Positions 21,781-33,434 of a stretch of 64,000 nucleotides of DNA are shown one piece after another (position 1 is the stretch's first letter; each line of letters opens with the position of its first letter). The notes under the pieces are model-generated. The model saw nothing but the letters and a program-made list of their open reading frames with translations. It did no database searches and was not told the DNA's origin. Origin of the DNA: Lunularia cruciata (lineage: Eukaryota; Streptophyta; Marchantiopsida; Lunulariales; Lunulariaceae); NCBI GenBank assembly GCA_948567375.1, contig OX419760.1:53258001-53322000 (forward strand). Direction: 5' to 3'. The translations under genes and the position numbers were made by a program.

Positions 21781-23576
21781 CACCACATTACTTTGTGCCC
21801 TTTGCAGCGCATTTTTATTTTGGGTTGAACTTGCTAACCTCGGAAGAACAAAATCAAATGTGTTTGCACTTCCATTTGGATTTATGGAAGGAAGCAAATG
21901 TAGATGAGCAAAATTATATGGAGAGAGTGCGCAATGGAGATGAGTACTACAAAAAGAGTGGGAAGGAGAAAATTGTAGCAATTGACCTTCCAAGGGCTAG
22001 AAAGAGAGCCAAGCCTGAGAGTCATGTTGCGACAGTCCAACCCTAGAAGGTTCCGAAGCTTAACCCAACAGCAATGGTACTAAGAACAAAGGAAGCCATG
22101 CCAAAATCAGAAGAAGAGTTAGAAGGAGAAACAAGATCAAAGGAAGACATGTTGGGAGAGGAAGAGGAGTTCACATTACAAAGTGAGGAGTCGAGTAGTG
22201 ACAGCAAAGGTAAAGTGGACGTTCAGCAAACACAAAAGCCAATGACCGATGCCGGAAAGCTGAGTCCCCAGGTTTCCCTAATTGAATGAGGAAGTGAGAA
22301 GAAGAAGGGAGAGCAAGGCGTGGCACAACCCTGGACTGCCAAGGGGAAGAATGTTACGATTGCATCTAAAGTGGGGCCCAGTAAAGTTCTTCTAGAAGGA
22401 GGAGAAAGTTCAGAAGAAGAAACTTTGAAGGTGCAAAGATCGCGACTTTGGGGCAAGGTGCAAGAAGTGGAATGGTCAGAACCCAAAGGCTGAGCCAATG
22501 AAGCAAAGTGCAAAGGAGTGGACTATATATCTAAGCTAGTATGTCCTGTGAGCCGGTCTATCTCTCACTTAGGATGAACCTTTGGTGGCTATTATGGCAG
22601 CGCACCATGGACTAAGAAGGCAAGGAACCCCAACTCCATCATACTCCTCCAAGGCTAACACTCCAAGACTCAAGACATTGCTCACTAGAGAACTCAATGA
22701 GAGAGAGATAGTTGCAAATGAAACGATGATGAGTACTTCCTCACCCCTTGTTTATAAACTTGTGAAATAGCTATGCACCAAAGTTACTAATTACTAGAGT
22801 AACTCAAGTTACTAGGTTAAAAGTCAAGTAAAGTCAAAAAGTAGAAAGGAATATCCATTCACATGGGCATATTCTACTAGCATGTGATCTTATCTTGACC
22901 CAACAACTTAGTCAAGGATTCATTCACATAGGCTATCCTTGGACTATAGAAGAATCCAAAATAAAAAGGCTTGCGGGCCCAAGAGTTCTCAACTCTTTCC
23001 TCAAAGCCAAACACCTAGGAATAATACCAAGTCAACACACTAGAATCCAAAATAGTGGTGCTCATCTTTTCCACCTCCTCTAAAGTAAGGTCTTCTCTAT
23101 CTTAGCTATGACTAACTCTAGCTAATCATGACTAATGTAAAACCATCCTTTATCTCTATATAAATAATATCTCTCAAGTACTTGTAATACCAAGCTAAAT
23201 ATCACAATACCACACACATGCATAAATGGGTGTTACAGTCCGTTGTTGATGATGCTCTAGCAGAAGCAGATGGAATGGTAAGTGCCAATCTTGAGGTGCC
23301 AGACAAGTTGGTAGTAGTAAAGACCTGGAGTGCGGAAACCTCATTGTTGCGAAGTAAGTTAACGAGGATGGAGATGGAAGTCAAAGAACTTTGGGTTGAG
23401 GAGGTTCTTTGGAGTAAGCACTTTGAAGTGACCAAGGAGGAGTTAGTAAAGAGTTGCAAGGAGTTGAAAGAGAGGACTACGTTGGTTGAAGTGTTGAAAG
23501 GAGAACTTGCAAATGCACGTGTAGAGTTAATTCACTCGAAAGCAATTGCAGCAGTAATGGAGCAGGAGTTGGAGAG
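21781..23576 (+). pseudogene. Divergent member of the LTR-encoded protein family (A10), split by a solo C LTR
   Basis: The reading PPHYFVPFAAHFYFGLNLL, then KEANVDEQNYMERVRNGDEYY, an acidic segment (EEEFTLQSEESSSDS, 22150-22200) and a coiled coil at 23242-23576 (VKELWVEEVLW, ARVELIHSKAIAAVMEQELE) follows the same domain order as A4 but differs at many residues. A solo C LTR (22547-23237) interrupts it at a conserved CPLL-type site, and A5 cuts its end at 23577. Stops at about 22044, 22287 and 22490 show decay. It represents a separate lineage of the same LTR gene. Confidence 0.7.
22547..23237 (-). mobile_element. Solo LTR of family C (C3)
   Basis: A 691-bp copy of the C LTR (plus-strand ends tgtgagccgg and gtgttaca; in the orientation of C it runs TGTAACACC to CTCACA). 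It is flanked by the 4-bp duplication gtcc (22543-22546 and 23238-23241) in A10. The uninterrupted target tgtccgttgtt is seen in A1 near 941. Confidence 0.9.
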
Positions 23577-24691
23577 TGTGGTGCCCACATTTTTTGTTTT
23601 TTTTAATAAAGAAGAAGAAGTGTATAGAGAAGTCGGATTGTGCCTATATGGCTGAAGAAGGCAAAGAAAAGAGTCTTTGGGATGAAACCCAAAGTAAAGT
23701 GACTTTGGGTCATAAGGCTAAGTACTCGGAAATGCCATGTCATCACACAACCCAAAGTAAGGAGTCTTTGTATTGGAGGGAGCTCAACCCAAGGCAAAGT
23801 TAGTCTAACAACCTTTTGTCGGGGCGAGAGATTCAAGAAGGGACCGTTCAAAAACCGGCGGCCCATATGCGCAAAGTTTGATTGACAGTGACACGTGCAT
23901 GCAGGAGGTGTGATTTCTCAGTAGAAAGTCAAAGTGAGGAAAGATGAAGAAAGTGCAACTCTATAAAAATTGAACTTGCAACGATGAAATGTTGAGAAAT
24001 TTTCCTTTGCCGTTGAGAAGTTGTCTTGCAGGTGATTTTGGGAAGGGAAATAGAGTTGGAAATGTGTTAGTGTGTAAGAGAGAAGTCGCAAGAGTGAAAT
24101 CAAGAGACAGTGAGAAAGCAAGAGAGATGGGAGGAGGAAAGAAGAACTCTGAATTTGCAGTGAGAAATCATGCAATTCGGAGGTTAGATGTGATCGCTAG
24201 GATCGAAGTCTTGAGCCGACTTTGGATCACCTTCTTGGCGTTGTCGTTGGGATAATAGCCCACGTGTACCCTTGAGGCTTTTGGTGTGATAAATTTTCTT
24301 TTCTCTTTTATTTGTTGTAAGGAGCAGGGATTTATGATAATATGTCTTGGGTGTGGTTTTGCTACCTGGGTTTTGGGAGAAAGTGAGGAGACAGAGAAGG
24401 GCTGAGGGTTTTCACAAAATGCCAAAAGATTTTGAGAGGGTTTGGCAGAGGATTTTGAGAGGAGTGGCAGAAATTTTTGTGAGAAGAAAGGAGTAGGGTT
24501 TTTTTTGAAAAGGGACAGAGGAGTTTCAAGAGAGAAAGGGGGTTTTTTTTTTTGGGAATGAAAGGAGGAGTTTGGGGCAGAGAACAAAAGGTGGGCAGGA
24601 AGGAAGTGAATCAAAAGGGATTGGAACGATCATGAAGGAGTAGTCAGGAAGGCTTTTTAGGGACAGAGGAAAAATCAGGAGAGGAAATTTC

Positions 24692-24961
24692 GAGTTGGAC
24701 AGGAGAGGGTTTGGCAGGAGGAGAAATTCTCAAGAAGCTGGAGGGTTTGGACAGAGGAACACACGCAGGAGAGAAAATTTTGAGTTGGACAGGAGAGGGT
24801 TTGGCAAGAGGAGAAATTCTCAAGAAGCTGGAGGGTTTGGACAGAGGAACACACACAAGAGAGAAAATTTCGAGTTGGACAGGAGAGGGTTTGGTAGGAG
24901 GAGAAATTCTCGAGAAGCTGGAGGGTTTGGACAGAGGAACACACACAGGAGAGAAATTTTC
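24692..24961. repeat. Tandem array, 90-bp unit (first type), 3 copies
   Basis: Units start gagttggacaggagagggtt at 24692, 24782 and 24872. As 90 is a multiple of three, the frames stay open on both strands, but there is no sign of selection for a protein. Confidence 0.88.
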
Positions 24962-25321
24962 GAGTTGGACAGGAGGGCTTGAGAGTGCAGGGGAGAAAAT
25001 TTCTTGAGAACTGAAGGGTGGAAGAGAGGAACAATCAGGGCCAGGATTTTTGAGTTGGACAGGAGGGCTTGAGAGTGCAGGGGAGAAAATTTCTCGAGAA
25101 CTGAAGGGTGGAAGAGAGGAACAATCAGGGCCAGGATTTTCGAGTTGGACAGGAGGGCTTGAGAGTGCAGGGGAGAAAATTTCTCGAGAACTGAAGGGTG
25201 GAAGAGAGGAACAATCAGGGCCAGGATTTTCGAGTTGGACAGGAGGGCTTGAGAGTGCAGGGGAGAAAATTTCTCGAGAACTGAAGGGTGGAAGAGAGGA
25301 ACAATCAGGGCCAGGATTTTC
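24962..25321. repeat. Tandem array, 90-bp unit (second type), 4 copies
   Basis: Units start gagttggacaggagggcttg at 24962, 25052, 25142 and 25232 and are nearly identical. They share the first 14 bases with the preceding array and then differ. Confidence 0.9.
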
Positions 25322-26010
25322 AAGTTGGACAGGAGGGGTGAGAGTGCAGGGCTGTGCTTGGACCAGGAGAGGAATTTCGAAATGTGAGAGTGCAGGGCTG
25401 TGCTTGGACCAGGAGAGAAATTTCAAAATGTGAGAGTGCAGGGCTGTGTTTGGACCAGGAGAGGAATTCTGAAATGTGAGAGTGCAGGGCTGTGCTTGGA
25501 CCAGGAGAGGAATTCTGAAATGTGAGAGTGCAGGGCTGTGCTTGGACCAGGAGAGGAATTTTTGCAATGTGAAAGTGCAGGGCTGTGCTTGGACCAGGAG
25601 AGGAATTTCGAAATGTGAGACTGCAGGGCTGTGCTTGGACCAGGAGAGCAATTTCGAAATGTGAGAGTGCAGGGCTGTGCTTGGACCAGGAGAGCAAGTT
25701 CGAAATGTGAGAGTGCAGGCTGTGTTTGGACCAGGAGAGGAATTTCAAAATGTGAGAGTGCAGGGCTGTGCTTGGACCAGGAGAGCAATTTTGAAATGTG
25801 AGAGTGCAGGGCTGTGCTTGGACCAGGAGAGCAATTTCAAAATGTGAGAGTGCAGGCTGTGTTTGGACCAGGGGAGGAATTCTGAAATGTGAGAGTGCAG
25901 GCTGTGCTTGGACCAGGAGAGGAATTTCGAAATGTGAGAGTGCAGTGCTGTGCTTGGACCAGGAGAGAAATTTCGAAATGTGAGAGTGCAGGGCTGTTTT
26001 GGACCAGGAC
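25322..26010. repeat. Tandem array, about 46-bp unit, about 14-15 copies
   Basis: The unit is gtgagagtgcagggctgtgc followed by ttggaccaggagaggaattt and about 6 more bases. Copies differ by single bases or 1-3 bp gaps. There are no unique spacers, so it is not a CRISPR. Confidence 0.88.
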
Positions 26011-26345
26011 AGAAATTTTGAAATGTGAATGGAGTCTTGAAGGGATGAAGGCTTTTGGAGATGCCTTAGGACTGTGTTTTGGACCAGGATAGGAATTTTT
26101 GAAATGTGAAAGGAGTCTTGAAGGCTGAAGGTTTTGGAGATGCATGAGGGCTGTGTTTTGGACCAGGACAGAAATTTGGAAATGTGAAGGGAGTTTTGAA
26201 GGGCTGAAAGCTTTTGGAGATGCCTTAGGACTGGGTTTTGGACCAGGATAGGAATTTTTGAAATGTGAAAGGAGTCTTGAAGGGCTGAAGGCTTTTGGAG
26301 ATGCCTTAGGACTGTGTTTTGGACCAGGATAGGAATCTTCGAAAT
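26011..26345. repeat. Degenerate tandem repeats, about 80-bp unit, 4 copies
   Basis: The module ttttggaccaggataggaat with gaaggcttttggagatgcct recurs near 26069, 26147, 26228 and 26309. It shares ttggaccagga with the preceding 46-bp array. Confidence 0.75.
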
Positions 26346-27653
26346 GTAAAATGAGTCTTGGAAGCAGATTTGTGTTATGAATTGTGACTAGAGTTGAGGA
26401 AACTCCATTCTAGGATCTCTCAGTCTGGTCCAAGTGAAAAGCATAATTAAATGATCTGAGTGCCGGATTTATGTTCAGTTAGATCACTCAGTTGTTGTTT
26501 ATTTTATTTTATCAAAGGGCCACCGGACCTAGGTCTATGAACTGCCAGATCCCGAACCCTAGCTTGAACCTGACGAGAAAATAGGATATGAGACCAAGCA
26601 GAAGTAGAAACCATAACACCAGCCTCACATGACAAGATTGGTTTTACGAAAGTCAAGGATAAAACAAAACCTTCAGGGTGAGTCAACCCCAGGAAAACTA
26701 AGCACAAGCAGCCATGTGCTCTGCGCACTCTCAAGACCGAACGTTCCCCACAACAACGTGAAATTGGAACGTGAGTTTTCCAGGTTTCATGACAGAGATC
26801 ATCGAGAGCAAGTGTCTTGATAGACCCGAGGAAGAAGGGAAGAGAGGAAATCCGGCTCGCTGGACAGAGTCGGATTGCAGACTAGTACTCGGGAAGGAAG
26901 CAGGCTCGGAGCAGGGGGCCACGTTCTTGGGGAAGGGAGAGATAGCCTAAGAAACCCGAGAGGTGAGAGATGCATTCTTGTCAAAGCGGACAAATAATGG
27001 GTACAAAGTGGAGAGTTACAAAGACCTTGTCAAGAGAGGAATTGTGAGTGCTCTGATGGCAATCCTGAAGCCGAAGAGAACAACCTATGTGATGAAACAC
27101 CAAGCGGTGTTCTTTCACAAGTTGTTTGCAGGAGAACCGATCAATTGGGCGAGGTGTTTCCATGGTAGAACGTGACAAATGGTGTGGAATCTGTGGGATA
27201 AATCACCTACACACTACATCGTGCTGTTTGCAGCTCATTTCTACCTTGGGTTGAATTTGCTGAACTCGGCGGAGCAAACTTGGATGGTGTCGCATTTCCA
27301 TCTTGATTTGAGAAAGGAGTTCAATGTAGAGGTCTTGCATTGTCAGTTCGGATCTGCAGTAGAAGAGTTGTTGTAGAACGGTAATTTTGTTAGAACTATT
27401 GTTTGCTTCACTATTTAAGAGTGGCATTTGTAGTGTTATGTTGTTCAGTATTCATATTTCTGAAGATAGATAAAGTGAAGTGCTGTTTTCAGTTGTGATT
27501 GTTTGAGCTTGATTCTGAGTATCAACCTTGTCTTTGTGTTTGTGAGTGTGTGGAGAAATTCAAAGTGCAAGTCAGTGTGCTTGGTGGATGTTGGATTCCG
27601 CAGCCTTGATCTTCATTCTATGTGTTTGATCCTAAGTGAAGTGCAATTGGAGC

Positions 27654-28343
27654 TGTGAGCTGGCCTGTCTCTCACTCAGGATGAACCTCTGATGGCTATT
27701 ATGGTAGCGCACCATGGACTCAGAAGGCAAGGAACCCCAATTCCATCATACTCCTCCAAGGCTAACACTCCAAGACTCAAGACATTGCTCACTAGAGAAC
27801 TCAATGAGAGAGAGATAGTTGCAAATGAAAGGATGATGAGTACCTCCTCACCCCTTGTTTATATACTTGTGAAATAGTTACGTACCAAAGTTACTAATTA
27901 CCGTAGTAACTCAAGTTACTAGACTAAAAGTCAAGTAAAGTCAAAAAGTAGAAAGGAATATCCATTCACATGAGCATATTCTACTAAGCATGTGGTCTTA
28001 TCTTGACCCAACCACTAAGTCAAGGATTCCTTCACATGGGCTATCCTTGGACTAAAGAAGAATCCAAAACAAAAAGGCTTGCGGGCCCAAGAGTTCTTAA
28101 CTCTTTCCTCAAAGCCAAACACCTAGGAATAATACCAAGTCAACACACTAAAATCCAAAATAGTGGTGCTCATCTTTTCTACTTCCTCTAAAGTAAAGTC
28201 CCCTCTATCTTAGCTATGACTAACTTTAGCTAACCATGACTAATATAGAACCATCCTTTATCTCTATAAATAATATCTCTTAAGCACTTGTAATACCAAG
28301 CTTAATATCACAATACCACACACATGCACAAATGGGTGTTACA
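27654..28343 (-). repeat. 3' LTR of C1
   Basis: 690 bp. The minus orientation runs TGTAACACCCATTTGTGCAT to ...CTCACA. It has an AT-rich TATA-like stretch (ttatttatagag) on the minus strand near 28262-28275. Confidence 0.9.
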
Positions 28344-28354
28344 TTTACCCCCGG
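28344..28354 (-). other. Polypurine tract of C1
   Basis: The minus strand reads ccgggggtaaa directly before the 3' LTR TGTAACACC. The same sequence is present in C2 at 48848-48858. Confidence 0.6.
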
Positions 28355-28658
28355 ACTAAGTTTTCACTTTGTCCTCAAAGTGAAGGCTTTTCTACCTTCT
28401 ATAGTACATCTTCAACTTATCATGGTTAATCCTATCAAAGTGTCTTCCTCCCAACTCCTTGAGATCATAGGTGTAATTGCCTCCCACCTTCTCTACTATG
28501 AAAGGTCCAAAGTACTTAGGCAAAAACTTCTTTTGCACTCCCTTGAATCAAATGGAATCAAACAACATTACCCAATCACCTTCTTTGAAAGGCTCCACCT
28601 TCTTCTTGCCTTGCCTCTTGTCATAGCTCTCCTTTTGTTTCCTTTGGGCTTGCTCCAC

Positions 28659-31596
28659 TCAAACCATAGCAATTGCTCTTGCCTCTTCCAACTCCATGAG
28701 TTGATCCTTCCTTGACTTCTCATCATCTCCTTGTGCTTTCTTCAATCTCCTATGAATGCTTTGGAAGGTAGGAAGATCAAAGTGAATAGGTAAGGTAGAC
28801 TCAATACCATACACCAATTGAAATGGAGAAAATCCGGTTGAAGTCTTCATGGTTGTCCTATACTCCCACAAAACTGCATGAATCCTCTTGTCCCAATGAT
28901 GTTTAGCCCCCTCCATTTCTGCATCTTTGGCCAACATCATGCACAAGGTCTGATTGGTTCTCTCTGCCAAGCCATTGGAATTTGGCTGATAGGATGTAGT
29001 TACTCTATGTGTGATAGAGAAATGTCATAGCATGGCTGTAGTAATGCTTCCTGTAAACTCTCCTCCTCTATCAGAAACTAACTCCAAAGGGCATCCAAAC
29101 CTAATGATAATGCGTTCATAAAGAAATCTACCCACTTCATCTTCATTCTTGTCCCTCAATGGTCTAGCCTCAACCCACTTGGTAAAGTAATCAGTAACTA
29201 CCTCAATGTTCCGATTGTTCCTTGGGGTTCTATTGAGAGGACCTACAAAATCAATTCCCCACTTCTCAAAAAGTCCAAGCAATGGAATTGATCTAAGTGG
29301 TGGAGTGGATGTAGACTTTCTAGCAAAAGCTTGACAAACATGATAAGTTTTGCAATAATCAAGACATCCTTGAAAATCCCTCTCCAATGGTAACCTGCAT
29401 CTAGAATCTTGAAAGCAGTCACCTTTCCAGCAAAGTGTCCTCCACATACTAAACCTTCATGAAACACCTTTATGAGTAGGATAGACTCTTCCTTACCCAC
29501 CGCTCTTCGAAGTAGACCATCTGCTCCTTGGTGAAAAAGAATATCCTCCACCATTGTCTAAGATCTAGATCTTGCTGCAAGGGCCTTCCTCTCCCTAGCA
29601 TGCATCCCTTCTGGATAGTTACCTCTTGTCACAAAGTCCACAATCTCCTTGTACTCCATTGGAACCTCTTGAGTGACTGAGATTGTCATGAGCTCCTCAT
29701 CCGGGAAAGAATCATCCACTGGCTCATCTTTATCATGATCATAGGCTCTAGATAACAAATCAGCATTTGCATGTTTCTTTCTTGGCCTATCTTCAATGGT
29801 GTAGTCATACTCAGACAAGAGAATCATCCATCTTGCTAGTCTCCCTTCAACATTAGGCTTGTTGAAGATGTACTTCAAAGCCTTGTGATCCGTGACAATG
29901 GTGGCTTTCCCTCCAATCAAGTAGTGTCTAAACTTCTTGAGACCAAAGATCATTGCCAACCCTTCTCTCTCCGTGACAAAGTAGTTCTTCTCTGCTGAAA
30001 CCATCTGCCTACTAGCATAAGCTATTGGATGATCATGCCCATCTTGGTCTAGTTGACTAAGAGTGCATCCTATAGCTACATTAGAAGCATCAATGTAGAG
30101 GATGAAAGGCTTACTCCAATCAGGTTTAGCAAGAATTGGAGCTACAACAAGGGATTGCTTGAGCTCCTCAAAAGCTTTGAGAGCCTCCTTGTCCTCCAAA
30201 ATCACCATGTAATCTACACCCTTCTTCATGTAGATGGTCAATGCATAAGCCTTATTGGAAAATGAGAAGATGAACCTCCTATAGTATCTAACCATCCCCA
30301 AGAATTGGCATAACTTTGTCAAGCTTGAAGGAATGGAAGGTCTAAGATTTTCCTCACCTTCTTAAGATCAACTGCTATTCCATCCTTGGAGATGATGTGC
30401 CCCAAAATTAGACCTTCTTCACATCCAAAAATGCACTTCTTTGGGCTGAGTGATGCATTTGCCTCATCCAAGCGTTGCAAGACTTTGATTAGGTGCTCAA
30501 AGTGCTCCTCCTTGCTTCTATAGACACAAAAGTCATCAATGAAGTCTCTCACAAATTTCCCAATGAAAGGTTCAAATACCTTGTTCATGAACCGTTGGAA
30601 TGTGGCTGGAGCATTGCAAAGCCCAAAAGGAATGATCTTGAAAGCGTAAGTTCCCCAAGGTGTGGTGAATGTGGTGAGTTGTTGATCCTCTGGTGCAATC
30701 TTGATTTGGTTATATCCACTATAACCATCTTCAAAACTGTACCTCTCATGACCTGCAACCTCCTCCAAGATCTCATCAATGAATGGCAATGGGTAGTAGT
30801 CCTTCTTGGTAACAGCATTGAGCTTCTTGTAATTCACACATACCCGAAGCTTGCCATTCTTTTTCTTCACAATGACAATTGGAGACATCTATTCTGAATT
30901 CTCCACCTCAAAGATAAATCCAGCCTCCTTGAGCTTATCAATCTCCTCCTTCACAACCAAAGATATTGGTGGGCTAATGCTACATTGCTTTTGGCGGATT
31001 GGTCTTGCATGTGACTCCACCTCTATCTTGTACTCCTCCAAGGTGACTTCCTTCAAATCCTTGTTACTAAAAGCAAACACATGGATGAACTTGCAGAAAA
31101 TCTCCTCAAATGTCACCTTCTCCTCCTTGGTAACATTTGGGCCATACTTGAGGGTAGCTAACCTTCTCTCTACCTCCTCAAGTGTCAATGGTGATTTGTC
31201 TAGGTCCTTCAAAACCTCTGGCTTAGGTGCAAAATCCATAGCACACAAGGGATATACATCTGAATCAGATTCATATTCATCCTCCTCAGTGGAAGTCTCC
31301 TCCTCCATGCTTGTGTCCACACCTGAAGCTCCTTCTTCAGAATCTGATTCCCAATAATCAGAAGATGGTGTATCTGAATGTGAAGTATTGGTGGTGTTAG
31401 TCACAGGAACAATGACTCTATGGTTTGATGGCCCAATCCTCAAGTACCCTTTGTGCCATCAATCAGTTGTGCGTGCTGCTCTCAACCATGCCCTCCCAAG
31501 AAGTAAGTCATAGCTTGAATCCTTCAAGACTTGGAAAGTCATGAGATTTTGAACTCCCATAACTGAAACTACCACCTTATCCATCACTCCTACTGG
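28659..31596 (-). pseudogene. Family C pol of C1: RT - RNase H - integrase
   Basis: From high to low coordinates: the post-protease linker (31443 down), which follows in frame after the TGA at 31597-31599; RT at 30888-30319 (VNYKKLNAVTKKDYYPLPF, palm FVRDFIDDFCVY, so FIDD in place of the usual Y[VI]DD); and RNase H at 30322-29558 (FILYIDASNVAIGC, YFVTEREGLAMI, TDHKALKYIF). The integrase is at 29554-28659 (GIDFVGPLNRT, LVSDRGGEF, AERTNQTL). Defects: a TAG in place of the Trp codon before MSPIVIV (30889-30891), a TGA near 31446, a 1-nt deletion near 30320 relative to C2, and further shifts in the integrase. It makes the cDNA-synthesis and integration enzymes in an active relative. Confidence 0.88.
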
Positions 31597-33213
31597 TCAA
31601 ACTTGTTGCTTGTTTGCCATGCTCACCAGAAATGTTGAAGGTCTTGAGGGTATCATACCCAACTTCTTCATCAACCTTTCAGACATGGCATTCACTGCTG
31701 ATCCTCCATCAACCAATGCATCCTTGATGTTGTGACCATTCACTCTCATATCAATCTTGGAGGCATATTCACAAGCCTCCCATGGTGCTGGCTTGGCATC
31801 CACCACCCCCATTGATATTGGAACTTTTGCCTTCTTCTTCTTCTTTCTCCTTGTAGAACTCAAACCACCTCTAAGCTCCTTTCTCAAGGTAGGGTTCAAA
31901 GCAATCAATTGGCCCACTGTGATGTTAGCCTTGTGACTACCAACATCCTCCAACACATTGTAGTTCCATTGTTGCTTTGAAATCAAGAACTCCTCCATCC
32001 CCAACTTCTTCCTTGGAGTCTTTGTTGTTGATGGTGTTGAGGTGCGGGTGCTCCTAGTAGACATAGGAGTATCCTTGCTTGAAGTAAATCCTTGAGAAGA
32101 GTGAACATCCTCTGCAAAACGAGCTCTCTTCTTCTCTTGTGCCAAAAGCTCCAAATTAAGACCCTTGGAGTTTGAGCACTCTCCCTTCTCATACTTGCTC
32201 TCAACCACATCTATGGATGCTATCCCCTTACCTTTGTTGGGATTAGGAGCCACTTGGGTTTCACTACCTCCCTCTTTCCCTCTATTGGCTCCCTCATAAC
32301 CCCTTCCTCCATGGTAAGTAGAATGTGTGCAATTCCTTTGGATATGGCCTCTTCCTCCACAACCAAAACAATTTCTATCATTGAAATTATTGGCTGGTTG
32401 GCCTCCTCTATATGGATAGTTTCCATAACTCCTAGGCCCTCTCCCTACATTCTGATCCACCTCTCTCTTCTCCCATAGTTGCACCACATTGATCTTGAGA
32501 TCCGCAAGTTGTTCTGAGATTGTTTGAAGTGGATCCTTTGGTGGAGGTGCAAGAACTGGAGCAACTACTACTTGTAGTGCAACCCTTGCCACCAAAGTAT
32601 CAGAAGTTCCACCATACTTATAGCCTTGAGGAGGATGCACAACCTCCTTCACCACCAAATCACTCTCATCCCCTTCCAAACTCTCCTCCATACGAATTGC
32701 GATCTTGATAGCTTCAACCTTGGAAGAAGGTTTCTCATATCTCGCCTTGCTTCTAATTTGTGGTCTCAATCCTCCCACAAAATTCTTGGTGAGCATGGCC
32801 CCTATGCCAATCATTGTAGTCTCCACATCATCCCCACCCTTCCTCAACACTATGCAAAATCTGGACTCCAACTTTTCCACTCTTTCCACATAGACTCTCA
32901 TTTTCTCTCCATCTCCTTGCTTGATAAATGTACCCTCACTCATCAATCTCTCATAAATCTCATCAGGAAGAAAGTTCTCAATGAGTGCTGAAGTCAAAGT
33001 CTCCCAAGACTCCTCTTCCCCCTCTCTCCTCTCTCTCATTTGGTATTCTGACTCATACCATGTAAGTGTTGCATCCTCAAAGAAATCTGGTAATAATGAG
33101 GCCCACTCATTCTTCCTCCTCTCATTTTTTCCTATGCAAGCTCTCTTGAAGTCTCTCACAAAGGCCTCCACATCTTCTCCATCCTTGCCAAAGAAAACCG
33201 GAAGTTTCCCCAT
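31597..33213 (-). CDS. Family C gag-protease (C1), open frame of 538 aa
   Basis: Starts MGKLPVFFGKDGEDVEAF. The capsid-like part is residues 1-180 (LTWYESEYQMRERR, NFLPDEIYERLMSEGTF). A zinc knuckle CFGCGGRGHIQRNC is at residues 282-295. A proline- and charge-rich linker follows, then a retropepsin-like active site ALVDGGSAVNAM at about residue 502 (DGGS where DTGA or DSGA is usual). The frame ends at TGA 31597-31599. The same TGA is present in C2, and the frame downstream continues with typical protease and linker sequence, so gag and pol share one frame across it. Expression is unknown. Confidence 0.75.
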   Translation of the reverse strand: MGKLPVFFGKDGEDVEAFVRDFKRACIGKNERRKNEWASLLPDFFEDATLTWYESEYQMRERREGEEESWETLTSALIENFLPDEIYERLMSEGTFIKQGDGEKMRVYVERVEKLESRFCIVLRKGGDDVETTMIGIGAMLTKNFVGGLRPQIRSKARYEKPSSKVEAIKIAIRMEESLEGDESDLVVKEVVHPPQGYKYGGTSDTLVARVALQVVVAPVLAPPPKDPLQTISEQLADLKINVVQLWEKREVDQNVGRGPRSYGNYPYRGGQPANNFNDRNCFGCGGRGHIQRNCTHSTYHGGRGYEGANRGKEGGSETQVAPNPNKGKGIASIDVVESKYEKGECSNSKGLNLELLAQEKKRARFAEDVHSSQGFTSSKDTPMSTRSTRTSTPSTTKTPRKKLGMEEFLISKQQWNYNVLEDVGSHKANITVGQLIALNPTLRKELRGGLSSTRRKKKKKAKVPISMGVVDAKPAPWEACEYASKIDMRVNGHNIKDALVDGGSAVNAMSERLMKKLGMIPSRPSTFLVSMANKQQV

Positions 33214-33434
33214 CTTAACCCCTCACTATCTTTCTTTTCTCTCAATTTTTTTTCTCTCACTCTATTACTAATAGAGTATATACATGACTAACACCATCTG
33301 AGAATAATCCACTCTAGGGAACACAAAAGGTTCAGGTTGCTCCAAGATTTCTATAGCAACATCAAATCCTAGAGTGCATATTAATCTAACTCTCATGGAT
33401 AGTTTATCCATAAGTTGAAAGATTATCTCCATCA

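Larger units (their letters stand above)
24242..26755. mobile_element. Element T2: non-coding element with internal tandem repeats
   Basis: This starts TGTCGTTGGGATAATAGCCC and ends GTTCCCCACAACA, matching T1 at both arms. It interrupts the A5 codons for FLAWNWN. The flanks share cgt (24239-24241 and 26757-26759) but no clear 5-bp duplication. The middle consists of arrays different from those in T1. It has no coding evidence. Confidence 0.65.
23989..27335 (+). pseudogene. LTR-encoded protein, N-terminal remnant (A5), split by T2
   Basis: ATG at 23989 (MLRNFPLPLRSC) is in frame with MGGGKKNSEF and continues to FLA at 24240, where T2 inserts. It resumes at 26757 and continues through GATFLGKGEI and EPINWARCFH to about 27330. 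Stops occur near 26947 and 27174. The coiled-coil half is deleted. Confidence 0.75.

Noticed and set aside
22582-22770. Small ORFs repeated in every 0.69-kb LTR (for example MAIMVAHHGLRRQG and MTQPLSQGFLHMGY types)
   Set aside because: They lie in C LTRs on the strand opposite to the element, are short, and are conserved only because the LTR copies are recent.
24644-25788. ORF of 335 aa on the minus strand with SWSKHSPA-type repeats
   Set aside because: It is produced by the 90-bp and 46-bp tandem arrays of T2. No start context or homologue is visible, and T1 has no counterpart.
25322-26010. Regular 46-bp repeats resembling a CRISPR array
   Set aside because: The repeats are contiguous with no unique spacers, and the context is a plant retrotransposon region.
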